Assembly: GCA_030691925.1 (NCBI GenBank)
Contig: JAUYDG010000077.1
Location: 1-5,021, forward strand
Length of the DNA: 5,021 nucleotides
Source: Nanobdellota archaeon
GTDB taxonomy: Archaea > Nanobdellota > Nanobdellia > SCGC-AAA011-G17 > VGLX01
Reading direction: 5' to 3'
Part shown: positions 4,711-5,021 of the stretch, in pieces
Numbering within the stretch: position 1 is the first letter of the stretch
How the letters are laid out: every line of letters begins with the position of its first letter
Translations under genes and position numbers: made by a program
Notes under the pieces: generated by a model
What the model saw: only the letters and a program-made list of their open reading frames with translations
Told to the model about the DNA's origin: nothing
Databases searched by the model: none

Positions 4711-5021
4711 ATGAAACAACCAACAAAAGAAGAATACGCGATAATACTGGATTTCCTTCCGAACGGATACCCGTTCGACACGAGGCCGATGCACAGGAAG
4801 ACGCCAATAGCCCAGGCTATGGGTAAAGAACACTTCGTTCTACTAGAGCTTGTACCAAAAAAAGGGATTACACTCCAGCCAAACGAAGATGCATACATAG
4901 GAGAAGGCAAAAGGGACAAGATACACCACATACTGGGCAAGATACCACTAGAAAAGCTTACACAAACGGCAAAAGGCGAACTAGAATTCGTAATAAAAGC
5001 GCTAGTAGAGAAAAACGAAAA
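4711..5021 (+). CDS. DUF655 family protein, N-terminal part (cut by window edge)
   Basis: The first 103 residues are visible before the window ends. They carry the DUF655 pattern: EEYAIILDFLPNGYP (7-21), RPMHRKTPIAQAMGKEHFVLLEL (25-47), AYIGEGKRDKI (61-71), and EKLTQTAKGELEFVIKALVEKNE (81-103), which normally leads into a helix-hairpin-helix region. The family is archaeal; its function is not established, but an OB-like N-terminal domain joined to helix-hairpin-helix motifs suggests nucleic acid binding. Its place right after Rpo4, commonly followed by the rRNA dimethyltransferase gene ksgA, points to RNA metabolism or ribosome biogenesis. Fourteen bases separate it from Rpo4. No clear ribosome binding site or TATA box is seen. 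An ATG at 4698 in another frame leads only to a short frame and is not used. Confidence 0.93.
   Translation, partial: MKQPTKEEYAIILDFLPNGYPFDTRPMHRKTPIAQAMGKEHFVLLELVPKKGITLQPNEDAYIGEGKRDKIHHILGKIPLEKLTQTAKGELEFVIKALVEKNE

Noticed and set aside
4698..4826. A 42-codon frame starting at ATG 4698, just before DUF655
   Set aside because: It overlaps DUF655 in another frame, shows no recognisable pattern, and has no ribosome binding site or promoter.
1..5021. CRISPR arrays, tRNA or rRNA genes, insertion sequences
   Set aside because: No regularly spaced direct repeats, no tRNA-like arms and no transposase-like frames were seen; nearly all bases are accounted for by genes and short promoters.

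Overview
This is a compact archaeal chromosomal window. Four genes are archaeal-type information-processing genes (eS31/S27ae, eS24, eL21 and Spt4) and two encode the archaeal RNA polymerase stalk subunits Rpo7 and Rpo4. The promoters carry BRE/TATA elements rather than -35/-10 boxes. The short lysine-rich proteins, near-absence of intergenic DNA and reduced versions of conserved clusters would fit a small-genome lineage such as DPANN, but I cannot place it from sequence alone.

Positions 1-1955 (+ strand) hold the end of a MoxR-type AAA+ ATPase gene, then a DUF58 protein and a membrane-anchored BatA-like VWA protein. The three overlap by 4 and 10 bases and look like the end of one operon. MoxR/VWA pairs are generally thought to act as chaperones that remodel or activate target proteins.

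Positions 1956-3647 (- strand) hold a Fcf1/VapC9-like PIN nuclease, Rpo7, Spt4, eS24 and eS31 in transcription order. This is a recognisable archaeal transcription/translation cluster. The last four genes are separated by 1-base, 4-base or zero-base junctions, and the cluster ends exactly where the BatA gene ends.

Positions 3732-5021 (+ strand) hold a 96-residue protein that resembles the S30AE/HPF ribosome hibernation fold, then eL21, Rpo4 and the start of a DUF655 gene cut by the window edge. eL21-Rpo4-DUF655 is another conserved archaeal order.

The two information-processing operons diverge from an 84-bp region (3648-3731) with back-to-back promoters. Four promoters in the window share an AAAG-TTT-A/T-rich BRE/TATA core, 23-26 bp before the start codon, which implies leaderless or nearly leaderless mRNAs. 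Genes on the two strands also differ sharply in third-codon-position composition. There are no RNA genes, mobile elements or CRISPR arrays that I can see, and no gene-free stretch longer than about 85 bases.
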